A stretch of DNA of 64,000 nt. It comes from Paenibacillus tundrae (GTDB lineage: Bacteria; Bacillota; Bacilli; Paenibacillales; Paenibacillaceae). Each line of letters begins with the position of its first letter. Positions within the stretch are counted from its first letter, which is position 1. This document shows, one piece after another, positions 1-8,257 of this stretch. The stretch lies in NCBI RefSeq assembly GCF_036884255.1, contig NZ_CP145605.1:5951001-6015000 (forward strand). Reading direction: 5' to 3'. The notes below the pieces were generated by a model, which did not search any database, was not told the origin of the DNA, and saw only the letters and a list, made by a program, of their open reading frames with translations. Made by a program: the position numbers and the translations under genes.

Positions 1-465
1 ATCCTAGACTACGTCAGTGCCAATCCTGATCCGCATGAGCAGATCAGAATGGAGTATGGCGTTCAAGGTAAGCACTGGGACTGGGACGGCACATCCACAA
101 ATACGTTCCACCTCCTCCCCCCGTATAATCGAATGGAGAACTATATCAATACGATCGGCTCTAGTATCGGCATGACGGTTCCCGGTGGCTCTATAGGCGA
201 ACGTGAACAGTGGGCTGCGTCCGTAGGGCTGTCAAAGGGCGGTATCTATAACCACCTGGAGGTAGCTACCCCTGCCCTAATTCAATATTCATCTGACTTG
301 GTCAGTATGAGAGATAAAGCATACATTTACATCATTACTGGTGATCAGTCCGTGGAAAGTTTCGATACCTTTGTGAAAGAATTCATGGAAGCTGGTGGAG
401 AACAGGTGCTTCACGAAGCCAATGAATGGTATAAAGAGCATCCGGAATCAAGTTCCGCGCGATAG
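1..465 (+). CDS. Extracellular solute-binding lipoprotein (sugar ABC transporter), C-terminal part
   Basis: The reading frame is open from the first base of the window to a TAG at 463-465, so this is the last ~154 codons of a longer gene whose start lies to the left. The visible part resembles the C-terminal lobe of the large LipO/family 1 sugar-binding lipoproteins that deliver oligosaccharides to LplB/LplC-type permeases. It keeps their late YGVQGKHW-type motif and ends in a Glu/Lys-rich helix (EANEWYKEHP). Another member of this family lies at 30494-32146. No terminator stem was seen directly after the stop. The family call is from general pattern memory; the substrate cannot be told. Confidence 0.75.
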   Translation: MLDYVSANPDPHEQIRMEYGVQGKHWDWDGTSTNTFHLLPPYNRMENYINTIGSSIGMTVPGGSIGEREQWAASVGLSKGGIYNHLEVATPALIQYSSDLVSMRDKAYIYIITGDQSVESFDTFVKEFMEAGGEQVLHEANEWYKEHPESSSAR

Positions 466-612
466 ATTCGCCCCCTTTTACCGCCGCAAAACGAATGCTA
501 TCATCCGACGTCATCATTGACGCGGATTGGAGAAATAGCTAAAATTTGATGCAACTGTTCTTTTTGAATTTGTCGCATCGTAATGGTTAGCATGTTGTAA
601 CATGCTCTTGTA

Positions 613-836
613 TATAAGTTCAACGATATTTACAGTAGCGGAGAGAACAGAAATAACCTGAAGAAGCGAAGCTACAAGCTTTCTGTTAGAAAGCTGCATC
701 GGAAGCATACGCTTCGCCTTTATCCCCGGATTTGACCCTTTGGGAAAAGAGAATCAAAAAAATCTGGGGATAACAGCGATTGGAAGGTTGTTCTGTTCTG
801 GAGCCTCAATGTAAATATTGTGTTGTTGAACTTATA
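613..836 (+). repeat. Dispersed palindromic repeat family A, copy 1
   Basis: A long imperfect palindrome filling most of the gap before moaA. The outer arms are TATAAGTTCAAC/ATATTTACA (613-634) and TGTAAATAT/GTTGAACTTATA (810-836). The inner arms TTATCCCCGGATTT (720-733) and AAATCTGGGGATAA (760-773) pair almost perfectly. Between them lie the blocks GGAGAGAACAGAA, GAAGCGAAGC and CAGCGATTGGAAGG. The same blocks, in the same order, occur inverted at 9551-9730. It could be a mobile palindromic element or encode a structured RNA. Confidence 0.8.
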
Positions 837-872
837 TAGGAAAGTGCTTTTTCCAATCTGAGAGGTGAAAGG

Positions 873-1883
873 GTGGTCTGCATGGAAATGCTCCAGGACT
901 CATTTGGCAGAATACATGACTATATCCGTATTTCTGTTACGGACCGCTGTAATTTGCGTTGTGTATACTGCATGCCAGCCGAGGGCATGGAATTCGCCCC
1001 CCATGATGAAATTATGAGCTATGAAGAAATTGCTCAGGTACTTCGAGTGCTGGCTCCTATGGGTATGCGCAAAGTGCGCTTAACCGGCGGTGAACCATTA
1101 GTACGCAAAGACCTGCACAAGCTCGTCGCGATGATCTCCGCTATTGACGGAATTGAAGATATTGCTCTGACTACGAATGCATTGCTGCTGGACAAGCAGG
1201 CTCAGGCGCTGAAGGATGCTGGACTGAACCGAATTAATATCAGTCTGGATTCCTTGCGAGCTGACCGCTTCTCCATGATTACCCGTGGCGGTGATGTGAA
1301 CAAGGTGCTGAAAGGCATTGAGGCAGCGACCAACGTTGGGCTCGAACCGATTAAGCTGAATGTGGTACTGATGAAAGGCATTAATGACGATGAGATCAAG
1401 GACTTCATCGCGCTGACCCTTGACCAACCACTTCATGTTCGGTTCATCGAATACATGCCAATTGGTCATGCTTCCGACTCGTGGCGCAAATCCTATTTGC
1501 CGCTCGAAGCTGTGACCGATGTATGTGCAGAAGCCGGATGGTCGGTGGATCATACCGAAGGCCCTGCCGGGAACGGACCCTCACGAAACATGAAAATTGC
1601 AGGCTCACAAGGTACATTCGGATTGATTCATCCGGTAAGCGACCACTTCTGTGATAACTGCAATCGTCTCCGTCTGACCGCAGATGGGCATATCAAAGCC
1701 TGCTTATATTGGTCAGATGAGTATAATGTACGGCGCTTTGTCGATGACCCTGCGGCGATGGCTGCTCTTTTCCTCAAAGCACTCGGCACCAAACCCAAGA
1801 ACCATGAGATGGCGATGGCACTGGAACAAAAAATGCAAAGTCATACGCCAACAGCGAGACGGATGTCCCAGATTGGTGGGTAA
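873..1883 (+). CDS. moaA: GTP 3',8-cyclase (molybdenum cofactor biosynthesis)
   Basis: Radical-SAM enzyme that converts GTP to the cyclic intermediate of molybdopterin synthesis. The N-terminal cluster motif is CNLRCVYC (C26, C30, C33), followed by the SAM-contacting TGGEP segment. The second [4Fe-4S] cluster motif appears near residues 258-275 ([14 protein letters not shown] followed by KACL), and the protein ends in the GG dipeptide needed for activity in the family. Length (336 aa) is normal. The GTG at 873 is preferred because GAGGTG at 862-867 is well spaced; an ATG at 882 is the alternative. It stands alone: other moa genes are not adjacent, but mobA (7.6 kb), a molybdopterin oxidoreductase (38.8 kb) and a formate/nitrite channel are in the window. 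Confidence 0.95.
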   Translation: MVCMEMLQDSFGRIHDYIRISVTDRCNLRCVYCMPAEGMEFAPHDEIMSYEEIAQVLRVLAPMGMRKVRLTGGEPLVRKDLHKLVAMISAIDGIEDIALTTNALLLDKQAQALKDAGLNRINISLDSLRADRFSMITRGGDVNKVLKGIEAATNVGLEPIKLNVVLMKGINDDEIKDFIALTLDQPLHVRFIEYMPIGHASDSWRKSYLPLEAVTDVCAEAGWSVDHTEGPAGNGPSRNMKIAGSQGTFGLIHPVSDHFCDNCNRLRLTADGHIKACLYWSDEYNVRRFVDDPAAMAALFLKALGTKPKNHEMAMALEQKMQSHTPTARRMSQIGG

Positions 1884-2077
1884 GGGCTACAGATCGATAT
1901 CTGGAACACAGGGAGTTCAACCTGCTCCAAACATCTAAAGCTCGTATGTTGCATCCATCCAGTATTTCGAGCACATTGAGTACACTGAGCACATCGAGAG
2001 TGTATAGCACGTGTACTCGCTCTTGTCGTTTGCATTGCTAAACTATATCGGAATATGTAAATTAACACGATTACACT

Positions 2078-2104
2078 GCCCAGAGAGAACCTCTGGGCTT
2101 TTTT
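2078..2104 (+). terminator. Rho-independent terminator after moaA
   Basis: GCCCAGAG (2078-2085), five-base loop, CTCTGGGC (2091-2098), then six T. It lies about 195 bp after the moaA stop. The DNA between (1884-2077) holds only short imperfect CGAGCACATTGAGTA-like direct repeats and no convincing gene. Confidence 0.85.
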
Positions 2105-2196
2105 ATAGGACATATACTCTCATTAAGGCATATACCTCTTATTTGTAGGTAACTTTTCTTTCTCGACAATATCGGCCCTGTTTCAAATCTTTATGA

Positions 2197-2224
2197 TAAA
2201 GTTAATTATACGTTTAGCCTATTT
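2197..2224 (+). promoter_or_regulatory. Possible sigma-D (motility) promoter for the transducer gene
   Basis: TAAA (2197-2200), 16 bases, GCCTATTT (2217-2224), close to the sigma-D consensus TAAA-N15-GCCGATAT. A better -10 match (GCCGATAT, complement of 2169-2176, with TAAA complement at 2190-2193) sits beside it but points the other way. Sigma-D control would fit a chemotaxis-type gene; this is an inference from motif similarity. Confidence 0.35.
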
Positions 2225-2301
2225 ACATAGCTTCACGATTTAAGGTGATAACGTAGCAACGCGAACCAAACATATCAGACATCATGTAGGAGTTGACCAA
2301 A

Positions 2302-3138
2302 TTGAATATTGTTGATGCCCTTGTAGCAGCCTGTCCTTATTTTAAAGTTATGTTTCTCAAAGACGATCTGATGCTCGCCGTGACGGATACCGAGAAATTT
2401 GTGTATTACGTCCCGAGTGAAGATTGTGACCTGGGCATTCGAGCGGGCGATCCGATCTCATTAGAAGATCCTACTCTCCGCCGCGCATTGATTCATGGGG
2501 AAACATCCGCTAATCGGATTCCCGAAGAATTCTATGGCACAACCATTAACTCTTCAGCTACACCACTTCGAGACGAGAACGGAACCATTGTAGGCTCCTT
2601 TGCCATCGGTTTCTCACTCAAAAATGAAGAGAAGCTGGAGCACTTCACCCAGCTGATTACGGACATCAGCGGCAGGCTTCAGGATATGGTGCAGACGGTA
2701 GCTGCCCAGTCCCAGCAATTATCAGCATCCTCTTCTCAAATCCTGGACAACACGCGGCAAGCGGTACAGAATTCGGGCGAGGTAACCAAAGTGGCATCGT
2801 TCATTCGAGAAATTTCTGAACAAACGAACCTGCTTGGTCTCAATGCTGCGATTGAAGCGGCACGAGCAGGGGAGATGGGGGCAGGATTCGGCGTTGTTGC
2901 ATCCGAAGTACGTAAACTATCCGCTGGAACAAAAGAAGCAACGGTCAACATCGAACGCTCTCTACGTGATGTTCAACAGTCCATGAAGAATATGGAGGAT
3001 GAGATTACATCCATCGCACAGTCCAGCAGCAACCAAGCGGAAGTTGTCACGGAGTTCAGTGATGTTATTGAGCGATTGAATCATACAAGTCACGAGTTGA
3101 AAGTATTTATTGAATCCATGCTATTAAAAGCAGATTAA
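2302..3138 (+). CDS. Soluble methyl-accepting chemotaxis-type transducer
   Basis: A 279-residue protein with no membrane segment. The first ~115 residues form a small PAS/GAF-like sensor region (with [15 protein letters not shown] near its end). The C-terminal half is a short MCP signalling coiled coil with the highly conserved hairpin tip ([20 protein letters not shown], then [12 protein letters not shown]) that contacts CheA/CheW. The signalling domain is much shorter than in membrane MCPs, so it may act as a cytoplasmic adaptor-like receptor. The TTG at 2302 is chosen because AGGAG at 2288-2292 is nine bases upstream; a TTG at 2293 would abut the ribosome site. The cue is unknown. Confidence 0.85.
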   Translation: MNIVDALVAACPYFKVMFLKDDLMLAVTDTEKFVYYVPSEDCDLGIRAGDPISLEDPTLRRALIHGETSANRIPEEFYGTTINSSATPLRDENGTIVGSFAIGFSLKNEEKLEHFTQLITDISGRLQDMVQTVAAQSQQLSASSSQILDNTRQAVQNSGEVTKVASFIREISEQTNLLGLNAAIEAARAGEMGAGFGVVASEVRKLSAGTKEATVNIERSLRDVQQSMKNMEDEITSIAQSSSNQAEVVTEFSDVIERLNHTSHELKVFIESMLLKAD

Positions 3139-3225
3139 ATTCCGTTCTAGCAGTGGCAACCTCTTTGAGTGAATGTTAGCACGCTAGAAGGGGCTTTATT
3201 AAAAAATTCTCTACGATCCAAACGC

Positions 3226-3418
3226 TAACGAACCTGCCGCACCTTAACAGGCGGATAATCTAAGTAAGCTAGATTTAACGAACCTCAGGATCGCTATTCC
3301 GTCATAAAACGGTGTCTAATCCTCCAAAAACGACTGATCCGACGAAATAACACCTCTGTGATTCGTTAGATCTCAGATCCGGGAAAATAGAAGCGAATAG
3401 CGTGTGTCAGATTCATTA
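3226..3418. repeat. Dispersed repeat family C, copy 1 (four half-sites, F-F-R-R)
   Basis: Half-sites like TAACGAACCTCAGxxxxCTTATT occur forward at 3226 and 3276 and inverted ending at 3368 and 3418. Forward copies start 50 bp apart and inverted copies end 50 bp apart. The whole module is 193 bp, the same length as the copy at 10281-10473. It lies between two convergent genes. Confidence 0.75.
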
Positions 3419-3438
3419 CATCAAAATAACGCCAACAG

Positions 3439-3485
3439 GGCTGTCCCCGTCATATTTATGACTTAAGGGACAGCCTCATTTTTTT
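3439..3485 (+). terminator. Rho-independent terminator after the transducer gene
   Basis: GGCTGTCCC (3439-3447) pairs perfectly with GGGACAGCC (3467-3475), and TCATTTTTTTT follows on the + strand. The other strand lacks a good U-run, so it serves the + strand transcript. Confidence 0.8.
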
Positions 3486-3531
3486 ACTGAACATTTTGAA
3501 CCTGGCATGTTGAACAATAAGTGATACCTAT

Positions 3532-4143
3532 TTATAACGATTGAAGCAGTTTCCACAGCATCATGCCCGCCACGCCAACCAAGATTACAGCCGAGATTCG
3601 ATTGAACATCACACTCATGCGCCCTGTACGATCTAACCGGCCCATGCCTCTGCCTGCTCCTGCCAATCCCATAAACCATACCCAGGATACCACTGCTGTC
3701 GTTAAGGCAAAATAAAACCGCTCCATGCCATCATACTGAAGTGAACTCGTCCCGATAACAGCGACCGTATCTAATAAAGCATGTGGGTTCAGGAGAGATA
3801 CGGAGGCTGCAAATGCAATTTGCTGACCTGCTGACAACACCCTCCCTGATTCATGTGCAGCACTCGCTGACTTCCACATGCCCCATGCCATATACAATAA
3901 AAATAGACTACCTCCCGCATACAATACACTCGTCAGCAAGGGCCATTGCAGCAAAATAAGCGACACGCCCCCTACGGCTGCTCCAATCAACAAGGTATCA
4001 CTAATAGCTGCAGTTACGATTGCTGGTAAAGCGTTCGAAAATTTCCGTTGCAGCATCCCCTGACTAAAAATAAATACATTCTGAACGCCTAGTGGCAAAA
4101 TCAATCCAAAGGCCAATATAATCGCATGAACAAAAACACCCAT
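3532..4143 (-). CDS. LysE/ArgO-family amino acid exporter
   Basis: A 203-aa integral membrane protein with six likely helices. It matches the LysE translocator family: N-terminal LILPLGVQNVFIFSQG, a conserved SLLNPHALLDTVAVIG segment at the centre, and a hydrophobic C-terminus. Family members export basic or other amino acids to relieve overload. The start codon follows a GGGGGAGGAC ribosome site. It is divergent from a MocR-type PLP regulator (4294-5793) across a 150-bp gap, a common regulator/exporter pairing, so that regulator probably controls it. The substrate cannot be deduced. Confidence 0.85.
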   Translation of the reverse strand: MGVFVHAIILAFGLILPLGVQNVFIFSQGMLQRKFSNALPAIVTAAISDTLLIGAAVGGVSLILLQWPLLTSVLYAGGSLFLLYMAWGMWKSASAAHESGRVLSAGQQIAFAASVSLLNPHALLDTVAVIGTSSLQYDGMERFYFALTTAVVSWVWFMGLAGAGRGMGRLDRTGRMSVMFNRISAVILVGVAGMMLWKLLQSL

Positions 4144-4197
4144 ATGTCCTCCCCCTTAGTCTGTTCATCTATAGTAAAGGAGGATGAACTCGACGTA

Positions 4198-4229
4198 ACC
4201 AACCACTTGGATGGCATACATACCAACCA
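4198..4229. promoter_or_regulatory. Candidate MocR operator (direct repeat)
   Basis: ACCAACCA occurs at 4198-4205 and 4222-4229, 24 bp apart in the same orientation, in the short gap between the divergent lysE-like and MocR genes. MocR/PdxR-type proteins often bind direct repeats about two helical turns apart, so this is a plausible shared operator; binding is inferred. Confidence 0.4.
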
Positions 4230-4293
4230 AATGTTATAGTGTCCATAACGATGCAAGCGATGAATTCATGTACATAATGGAGGTTACAACGAA

Positions 4294-5793
4294 GTGAAAC
4301 GTTCTGATTCGTGGCCAAGCATGGACTGGAAGCCTAATCCCTCACAACCCTTGCCGCTGTATCAACAAATCGAACTATATATTCGCCAGAAAATTACGAG
4401 TGGCGAGTGGGCTCCGGGAACTCGTCTGCCTTCCCAGCGAACCTTAGCTCAGTCTATGGGTATTAATCGCAGCACACTTGTCAGCGCTCTGGATAATCTC
4501 ACGGCCGCAGGTATGATTGAGGGTAGGCATGGCGGCGGTACGTATGTATGCAGCTTGGACTGGAACGCTCTACCTACTCGGGAAATGCCCAATTGGGAAG
4601 AAGCCTCCGAGGAGGGCTCCTATTACCCTAATCTCCCAGAAGTGCAGCAGATTAACCGATCGGAATTTCAACCAGGCATCATCCGCCTCGGTACAGGTGA
4701 GCTGGCTCCAGAGCTTATGCCACATGACGAATTCAATGAGATTTTGCTCACCTTATCCCGTCGCTCCCATAGCCTGAATTACCTTGAGCCACAGGGTAGT
4801 TTGGAGCTACGTGTTGCGCTGTCTGCGTATTTACAGAAGGTTCATGATATTCAAGCATCTCCTGCATCCATATTAATCGTATCCGGTTCAATTCAGGCGC
4901 TGAATCTCGTATCTGTAGGCCTGCTTCCAAGGGGAGCAACGGTCTTACTGGAGAAACCATCCTATCTGTATTCCATCCATGCTTTTCAGTCCGCCGGACT
5001 GAAGATGGGCGGCATTCCTTTAGACGACGAAGGCATACAGCTTGCTGAATTGAGCCAGGCATCCAACCGAGCTTTCAAGCAAGGTAACTTTCCGCTCCTA
5101 TATACGATTCCTAGCTTCCACAACCCAACGGGCAATCTGATGAGCGCACAGCGCCGTGAAGAGCTACTGGCTACGGCATATACGACCGGATGCTCCATTC
5201 TGGAAGATGCCGCGTACACGGATCTATGGCTGGATGAACCTGCACCTAAGCCGCTAAAAGCGTTAGATCGAGAGGGACGCGTACTGCATATGGGCACACT
5301 GTCAAAAGCAGTCAGTCCCGGTCTGCGGCTGGGCTGGTTGGTCGGCCCGGAACCCGTCATTCGCCGGCTCGCAGATATTAAGATGCAGACGGATTATGGG
5401 ACGAGTTCTCTGGCACAAGAAGCTGCTGCGGTATGGTTTGCTGACGGATATCACGAGCGACACATGGATCATCTAAGACCTGAGCTACGCAGCCGACGTG
5501 ACTGTATGTTGGAACTGCTGCATCGCTATATGGGTGAACTTGCTCAGTGGAATATACCTCGTGGCGGGTTCTATATCTGGCTGCAATTAACTTGTGCTCC
5601 GCTCTCCATCAGACGAATCTTCCAGATGTGCTTAGATCGTGGTGTACTTATCCACCCTGGATACTTATACAACCGTCTCGATCAAGAGCACATTCGCCTG
5701 TCTTATGCATATTGCACACCAGAGCAAATGGAACAAGGGCTAGTCATTCTTGCAGAAACGGTACGTGAGTTGCTCTCTTCTCTTGAAAAGTAA
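4294..5793 (+). CDS. MocR-family regulator (GntR HTH fused to PLP aminotransferase-like domain)
   Basis: A 499-aa two-domain regulator. Residues ~18-85 form a GntR winged helix-turn-helix (LPLYQQIELYIRQKI, then LPSQRTLAQSMGINRSTL). From ~110 to the end is a fold-type I aminotransferase domain with the PLP-binding lysine in GTLSKAVSPGLRLGW. Such proteins sense PLP or an amino acid adduct rather than catalyse transamination. The GTG start at 4294 is ten bases after AATGGAGG. Divergent from the LysE-family exporter, its likely target. It is followed by a stem-loop at 5801. Confidence 0.9.
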   Translation: MKRSDSWPSMDWKPNPSQPLPLYQQIELYIRQKITSGEWAPGTRLPSQRTLAQSMGINRSTLVSALDNLTAAGMIEGRHGGGTYVCSLDWNALPTREMPNWEEASEEGSYYPNLPEVQQINRSEFQPGIIRLGTGELAPELMPHDEFNEILLTLSRRSHSLNYLEPQGSLELRVALSAYLQKVHDIQASPASILIVSGSIQALNLVSVGLLPRGATVLLEKPSYLYSIHAFQSAGLKMGGIPLDDEGIQLAELSQASNRAFKQGNFPLLYTIPSFHNPTGNLMSAQRREELLATAYTTGCSILEDAAYTDLWLDEPAPKPLKALDREGRVLHMGTLSKAVSPGLRLGWLVGPEPVIRRLADIKMQTDYGTSSLAQEAAAVWFADGYHERHMDHLRPELRSRRDCMLELLHRYMGELAQWNIPRGGFYIWLQLTCAPLSIRRIFQMCLDRGVLIHPGYLYNRLDQEHIRLSYAYCTPEQMEQGLVILAETVRELLSSLEK

Positions 5794-5800
5794 ATTCAAA

Positions 5801-5858
5801 AGCCGCCAAGAACGGAGCGAGAGTACTCTCCTCATCTTGACGGCTTGTTATTATATTT
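5801..5858 (+). terminator. Terminator after the MocR gene
   Basis: AGCCGCCAAGA (5801-5811) pairs with TCTTGACGGCT (5835-5845) with one mismatch. A T-rich tail follows on the + strand. It overlaps the end of the GH42 remnant on the other strand. Confidence 0.65.
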
Positions 5859-6187
5859 TAGATCCTTTGCTGTAGATCAACTTGCGGATGATCCGCTCAG
5901 CATAGAACAGATAGGTTGGATTCGTGATATCCATGATCTGACGTGCGCCATATTTCCCTGGCCCTTGCACCGTTGTTGCGAGCACGTCCGGATGCTCCTT
6001 AACCATCAATGTCGGAACCGCATACGTTGGCGTACCTACAATCACTTGAACCCCCGCCTGATGCATCGCACCCAGAACACGATCCACCTATGAGAAATCG
6101 AACACTCCATTCTGTGGTTCATGCGTGCTCCAAGTAGACTCTGCGATCCGTACCACGTTAATTCCTGCATCCTTCATCATCTGAATA
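5851..6187 (-). pseudogene. GH42 beta-galactosidase, internal fragment with stop codon
   Basis: Reading the minus strand from 6187, the frame gives a GH42-like N-terminal domain segment: MMKDAGINVVRIAEST, an in-frame TAG at about 6088-6090, then MHQAGVQVIVGTPTYAVPT and RQIMDITNPTYLFYAERIIR before a stop at 5851. In GH42 enzymes these belong to one continuous barrel region near the start of a ~680-aa protein, so over 80% of the gene is gone. The upstream break coincides exactly with the edge of a family B repeat copy (6188-6296). The downstream edge runs into the MocR terminator. It is clearly a decayed relic. Confidence 0.8.
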
Positions 6188-6296
6188 TGTTTCCTTCAGA
6201 AACAATGTAGTTACTCACGTAGGTTTGCCTACGCTCCGCTACTCCATTTCTATCTTCATCCCATCTTCTTGGTACTGAAAACCGTCCTTTTGGAAC
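6188..6296 (-). repeat. Dispersed element family B, truncated copy
   Basis: The reverse complement of 6188-6296 closely matches 14121-14230 (shared blocks GACGGTTTTCAGTACC, GAAGATGGGATGAAGATAG, GAGTAGCGGAGCGTAG, ACTACATTGTTTCTGAAGG). The left terminal repeat GTTCCAAAAGGACGGTTTT is present at 6296; the right half is missing. The truncation point is the edge of the GH42 relic. Confidence 0.8.
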
Positions 6297-6359
6297 ATGC
6301 ACTTAAAGCAATTAAGGCAATGCTCCACATATCCAACAGGCTTTCCATGACTCTATGAA

Positions 6360-6373
6360 TGATAACGTTTACA
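6360..6373 (+). promoter_or_regulatory. cre-like operator upstream of the AraC gene
   Basis: TGATAACGTTTACA differs from the CcpA cre consensus TGWAANCGNTNWCA at one position. It lies about 160 bp before the AraC-type gene at 6532. It could also be a LacI-family site left from the decayed beta-galactosidase locus. Confidence 0.35.
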
Positions 6374-6531
6374 TAACTAACAATAACCGTGTACTATATA
6401 TGCAGGCTATCCCTGGTTTCTTACCAGAATCCAATGATTATGAAAATCAGGGTTAAACTGATTATAATGAAGTATACTAAGGGTGCTGATTGTGCAAAGC
6501 GATTGTTTTTACCCTTTTCCGAGGTGACGTT

Positions 6532-7515
6532 ATGGAAACTAAATTACAGCTTCGAGAAATGCCGCAACACCTAATGGCACACTGGCTGCCGATTATTGAT
6601 TGCAACATCAAACTGTACGGCGCACATAGCCAGCAGGTGCAGATGGGCTGGATGATGCCAGAGGAGTCACACCCAGGCTTCGAGCTTCTGCTCATATTGG
6701 AAGGCACCCAAGAAAGTATTATTCATGGATATAGACATCTGGTAGAAGAAGGCGACATTCTCTTAATTCCTCCGGGATACAAACATACGAATCAATGTGT
6801 CTCTACCACAGGCATGACTTATTTTAGCGCCCACTTCAATGTGGACGATCCTGTATTTATATTAAAGCTAATGTCCAGACACAGTCGAATCTACGAAGCG
6901 GGCACACCGGACAATCTGAAAATGCGCGCTATACTGGAGAGCTGGATGAGCATGATTAAACAAACGGAGGCTTATACTTCGACAGATAAGTTTATGATGC
7001 AGGCACGGATGTTTGAGCTGTTTGCGCTCTTGTCCCAGACAGCTGATCGTGAACCCGTCTCTACGATGTCCGGATCTGCGCCTAATGCACCCGCACCGAC
7101 AGCTATGCACTATGCAGGGGCGATTGCGGAAGCGATTAAGCAGGCTTTTCACGCTCAGCTAAGAAATAAAGACGGCAATGTATCTACGATAAAGGTGGAG
7201 CAAATTATTGCTTCATTCGGGATCAGCCCAGGATATGGTCTGCAGATCTTCCGTAAAGTATACGGACGAGCACCGCGCGCATATCTATCAAGCCTAAAAT
7301 TACAGGAAGCCAAAGTTCTCATCGAACAACCGGAGCTATCTCTAGGGGAAATTGCATGGAAGCTTGGCTATACCCATCTGTCGCATTTCAGCAGGCAGTT
7401 CAAACGCTGGACAGGCGAAAGCCCACTTCAGTATCGCAACTCTACCTTGAAAAAAAACCGCAGTGCTCCGCTCGATTCTTCCAGCGTGATTTCAGGCGTG
7501 AACGGAATGGATTAG
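6532..7515 (+). CDS. AraC-family transcriptional regulator
   Basis: A 327-aa protein with an N-terminal cupin-like ligand domain (HPGFELLLILEGTQ, then EEGDILLIPPGYKHTN) and a C-terminal pair of AraC helix-turn-helix units; the second reads LGYTHLSHFSRQFKRWTGESP. Such proteins usually control sugar-use genes. The ATG at 6532 is selected because GAGGTG lies five bases upstream; the frame is open further to a TTG at 6490 without a ribosome site. The neighbouring sugar gene is the decayed GH42 fragment, so its target may be lost or elsewhere. It converges with mobA across 60 bp without a clear terminator. Confidence 0.85.
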   Translation: METKLQLREMPQHLMAHWLPIIDCNIKLYGAHSQQVQMGWMMPEESHPGFELLLILEGTQESIIHGYRHLVEEGDILLIPPGYKHTNQCVSTTGMTYFSAHFNVDDPVFILKLMSRHSRIYEAGTPDNLKMRAILESWMSMIKQTEAYTSTDKFMMQARMFELFALLSQTADREPVSTMSGSAPNAPAPTAMHYAGAIAEAIKQAFHAQLRNKDGNVSTIKVEQIIASFGISPGYGLQIFRKVYGRAPRAYLSSLKLQEAKVLIEQPELSLGEIAWKLGYTHLSHFSRQFKRWTGESPLQYRNSTLKKNRSAPLDSSSVISGVNGMD

Positions 7516-7575
7516 AAGATTAGATTAATTAAAAGAATTGATAATCACAAGTCATGTCAGAGCTAAGTGGCACAA

Positions 7576-8187
7576 TTAACGCTCATGATTCCGAATAGAC
7601 TGGTATTCTTGAGGTGTGTTCATATTGCTTAACTGGTCTACCGCATCAAGAACACCTACACTTTCTAGTTCTTGCACGTCGATATAGAGGGGATTCATCT
7701 CCTCCAACCAGCCTGTGACTCGTAAACGGTCTTGGTCTAAGCATTGCGTAAGCTCTGTAAGCACACGTCTGTGATATACACCGGCAAGTGGATGCACACG
7801 TCCTGCTATTCGCGGCACAATGACAGAATGTTGATCGCTGGATTCGGCCAATTGCTTCATACCTGCGAAAAAGGAAGGCCTAATCAACGGCATATCACAA
7901 GCGCATACAAGGTTCCAATTCGTATCCGAAGCTTGAAGCGCTGCATGCAATCCAGCGAGCGGCCCCTTGCCCGGATATTGATCCTGAACACATTCATAAC
8001 CCAGTTCTGCATATGTGGCGACATGAGAGCCACCCGCAACAATGATGCGGGCGACTTCCGGTATCATTGAACTAGCGATTTGGCTGAGCAACGTCGAACC
8101 CTTCACTGGCAATAGTGCCTTGTTCGATCCCATACGCCTAGATTGACCACCTGCCAAAATGATGCCCGTCCACTCTGTTGTGTTCAC
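7576..8187 (-). CDS. mobA: Molybdenum cofactor guanylyltransferase
   Basis: A 203-aa nucleotidyltransferase that adds GMP to molybdopterin, giving the bis-MGD cofactor used by DMSO-reductase family enzymes. The N-terminal signature LAGGQSRRMGSNKALL, the GPLAGLHAAL segment and the metal-binding CDMPL motif are all present. The GTG start at 8187 follows GGAGGAG by six bases. Not beside other mo-genes, but the window also holds moaA and a molybdopterin oxidoreductase (38793-40856) that should need this cofactor. Confidence 0.93.
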   Translation of the reverse strand: MNTTEWTGIILAGGQSRRMGSNKALLPVKGSTLLSQIASSMIPEVARIIVAGGSHVATYAELGYECVQDQYPGKGPLAGLHAALQASDTNWNLVCACDMPLIRPSFFAGMKQLAESSDQHSVIVPRIAGRVHPLAGVYHRRVLTELTQCLDQDRLRVTGWLEEMNPLYIDVQELESVGVLDAVDQLSNMNTPQEYQSIRNHER

Positions 8188-8257
8188 GACGATCTCCTCC
8201 AGTGCTAGTATTTTCGATTCGATGCTTGATAAGGAAAAGTAGCTTTTAGTCTATACA

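Noticed and set aside
466-872. Possible Moco riboswitch before moaA
   Set aside because: The structured sequence there is shared with a copy after an unrelated MFS gene (9551-9730), so it is a dispersed repeat and not a moaA-specific aptamer.
3226-3418. CRISPR-like array (regular 50-bp spacing)
   Set aside because: Only four half-sites, in two orientations, with similar not unique intervals, and no cas genes; it recurs as an identical module elsewhere.
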